From Methanoculleus sp. (GTDB lineage: Archaea; Halobacteriota; Methanomicrobia; Methanomicrobiales; Methanoculleaceae), in assembly GCA_023230425.1 (NCBI GenBank), contig JALNXI010000153.1:1-5327 (forward strand): a stretch of DNA of 5,327 nucleotides. Reading direction: 5' to 3'. The position numbers were made by a program, and so were the translations under genes. Shown in pieces: positions 4,892 through 5,327 of the stretch. Within the stretch, counting starts at the first letter, position 1; the number at the start of each line of letters is the position of its first letter. The notes under the pieces were generated by a model. That model saw nothing but the letters and a program-made list of their open reading frames with translations, was not told where the DNA came from and did no database searches.

Positions 4892-5327
4892 GGATCTCGC
4901 CAAACAGCAGCGGAGCATCAGCGTCGCGGAGTTCTTCGAGAAAAACAAGCACCTGCTCGGCTTTGACTCCCCGACGCGCGGCATCATCACCACCATCAAG
5001 GAGGCGGTGGACAACGCGCTTGACGCCTGCGAGGAGGCGGAGGTTCTCCCCGACATCTTTGTCGGCATCAAGAAAGTCGACGCCGAGGTCTACCGGATAA
5101 CGGTCGAGGATAACGGCCCGGGGATTGTGCCGGAGAACGTCCCCCTGGTCTTCGGGAAGCTCCTCTACGGCTCCCGGTTCCACCAGATCCGGCAGAGCCG
5201 GGGTCAGCAGGGTATCGGTATATCGGCGGCGGTGCTGTATGCACAGCTCACCACCGGCACCCCGGCGCTGGTCACCTCCCGGACGGGAGCAAAGGCGAGG
5301 GCCCACCGGTTCGAACTGATGATCCGG
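4878..5327 (+). CDS. top6B: DNA topoisomerase VI subunit B, 3'-truncated by the window edge
   Basis: Topoisomerase VI is the archaeal type IIB enzyme that relaxes and decatenates DNA. The B subunit is the GHKL-family ATPase that drives strand passage by the A subunit. Only the first 150 codons are in the window; the complete protein is usually over 500 residues. SISVAEFFEKNKHLLGFDSP (13-32) is the characteristic N-terminal helix region. The Bergerat ATP-binding fold shows its N box EAVDNALDACE (42-52, with Glu42 and Asn46), the G1 box DNGPGI (78-83), and the lid/G2 region GKLLYGSRF (93-101) with SRGQQGIGISAAVLYAQ (107-123). The ATG at 4878 lies 14 bases inside hisS in another frame and has a good ribosome binding site. 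top6A commonly follows top6B in archaea and may lie just beyond the edge; this cannot be seen here. Confidence 0.96.
   Translation, partial: MVLAEDLAKQQRSISVAEFFEKNKHLLGFDSPTRGIITTIKEAVDNALDACEEAEVLPDIFVGIKKVDAEVYRITVEDNGPGIVPENVPLVFGKLLYGSRFHQIRQSRGQQGIGISAAVLYAQLTTGTPALVTSRTGAKARAHRFELMIR

Noticed and set aside
3815..5071. Minus-strand ORF of 418 residues
   Set aside because: It lies fully antisense to hisS and top6B, both certain by their motifs. Long antisense ORFs are common in GC-rich coding DNA.

Overview
The window comes from a GC-rich euryarchaeon, most likely a methanogen of the Methanomicrobiales (Methanoculleus-like; the genus is a guess). The evidence is an archaeal-type NMN adenylyltransferase (NadM, 168 residues), the B subunit of DNA topoisomerase VI, a short HisRS, AT-rich TATA-like elements in otherwise GC-rich DNA, and purine-rich Shine-Dalgarno sites before several starts.

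Layout. Two gene groups diverge from a 47-bp AT-rich spacer (3263-3309). Leftwards on the minus strand run larB (2489-3262), nadM (1986-2492, starting inside the larB stop as ATGA) and a 433-residue coiled-coil protein of unknown function (628-1929). After a 129-bp spacer comes a separate minus-strand membrane protein gene (1-498), cut by the window edge. Rightwards on the plus strand run a 110-residue membrane protein (3310-3642), hisS (3659-4891) and the first 150 codons of top6B (4878-5327, cut by the window edge). The top6B start lies 14 bases inside hisS.

How the genes work together. NadM adenylates pyridine mononucleotides to the dinucleotides NAD or NaAD. In bacteria, NaAD is the substrate that LarB carboxylates and hydrolyses in the first step of nickel-pincer nucleotide synthesis. 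The overlapping larB-nadM pair therefore makes biochemical sense as an NaAD supply-and-use module. The coiled-coil protein lies downstream in the same direction and may share the transcript, but nothing in its sequence links it to NAD. The plus-strand group joins a tRNA synthetase with a topoisomerase subunit, a housekeeping operon without an obvious metabolic link.

The window is mostly ordinary chromosomal coding sequence. I see no mobile element, CRISPR array, tRNA, rRNA or clear riboswitch. The points worth a second look are the larB-nadM coupling, the ATPase-less coiled-coil protein, the compact divergent promoter, and two small inverted repeats placed over a ribosome binding site and a stop codon.
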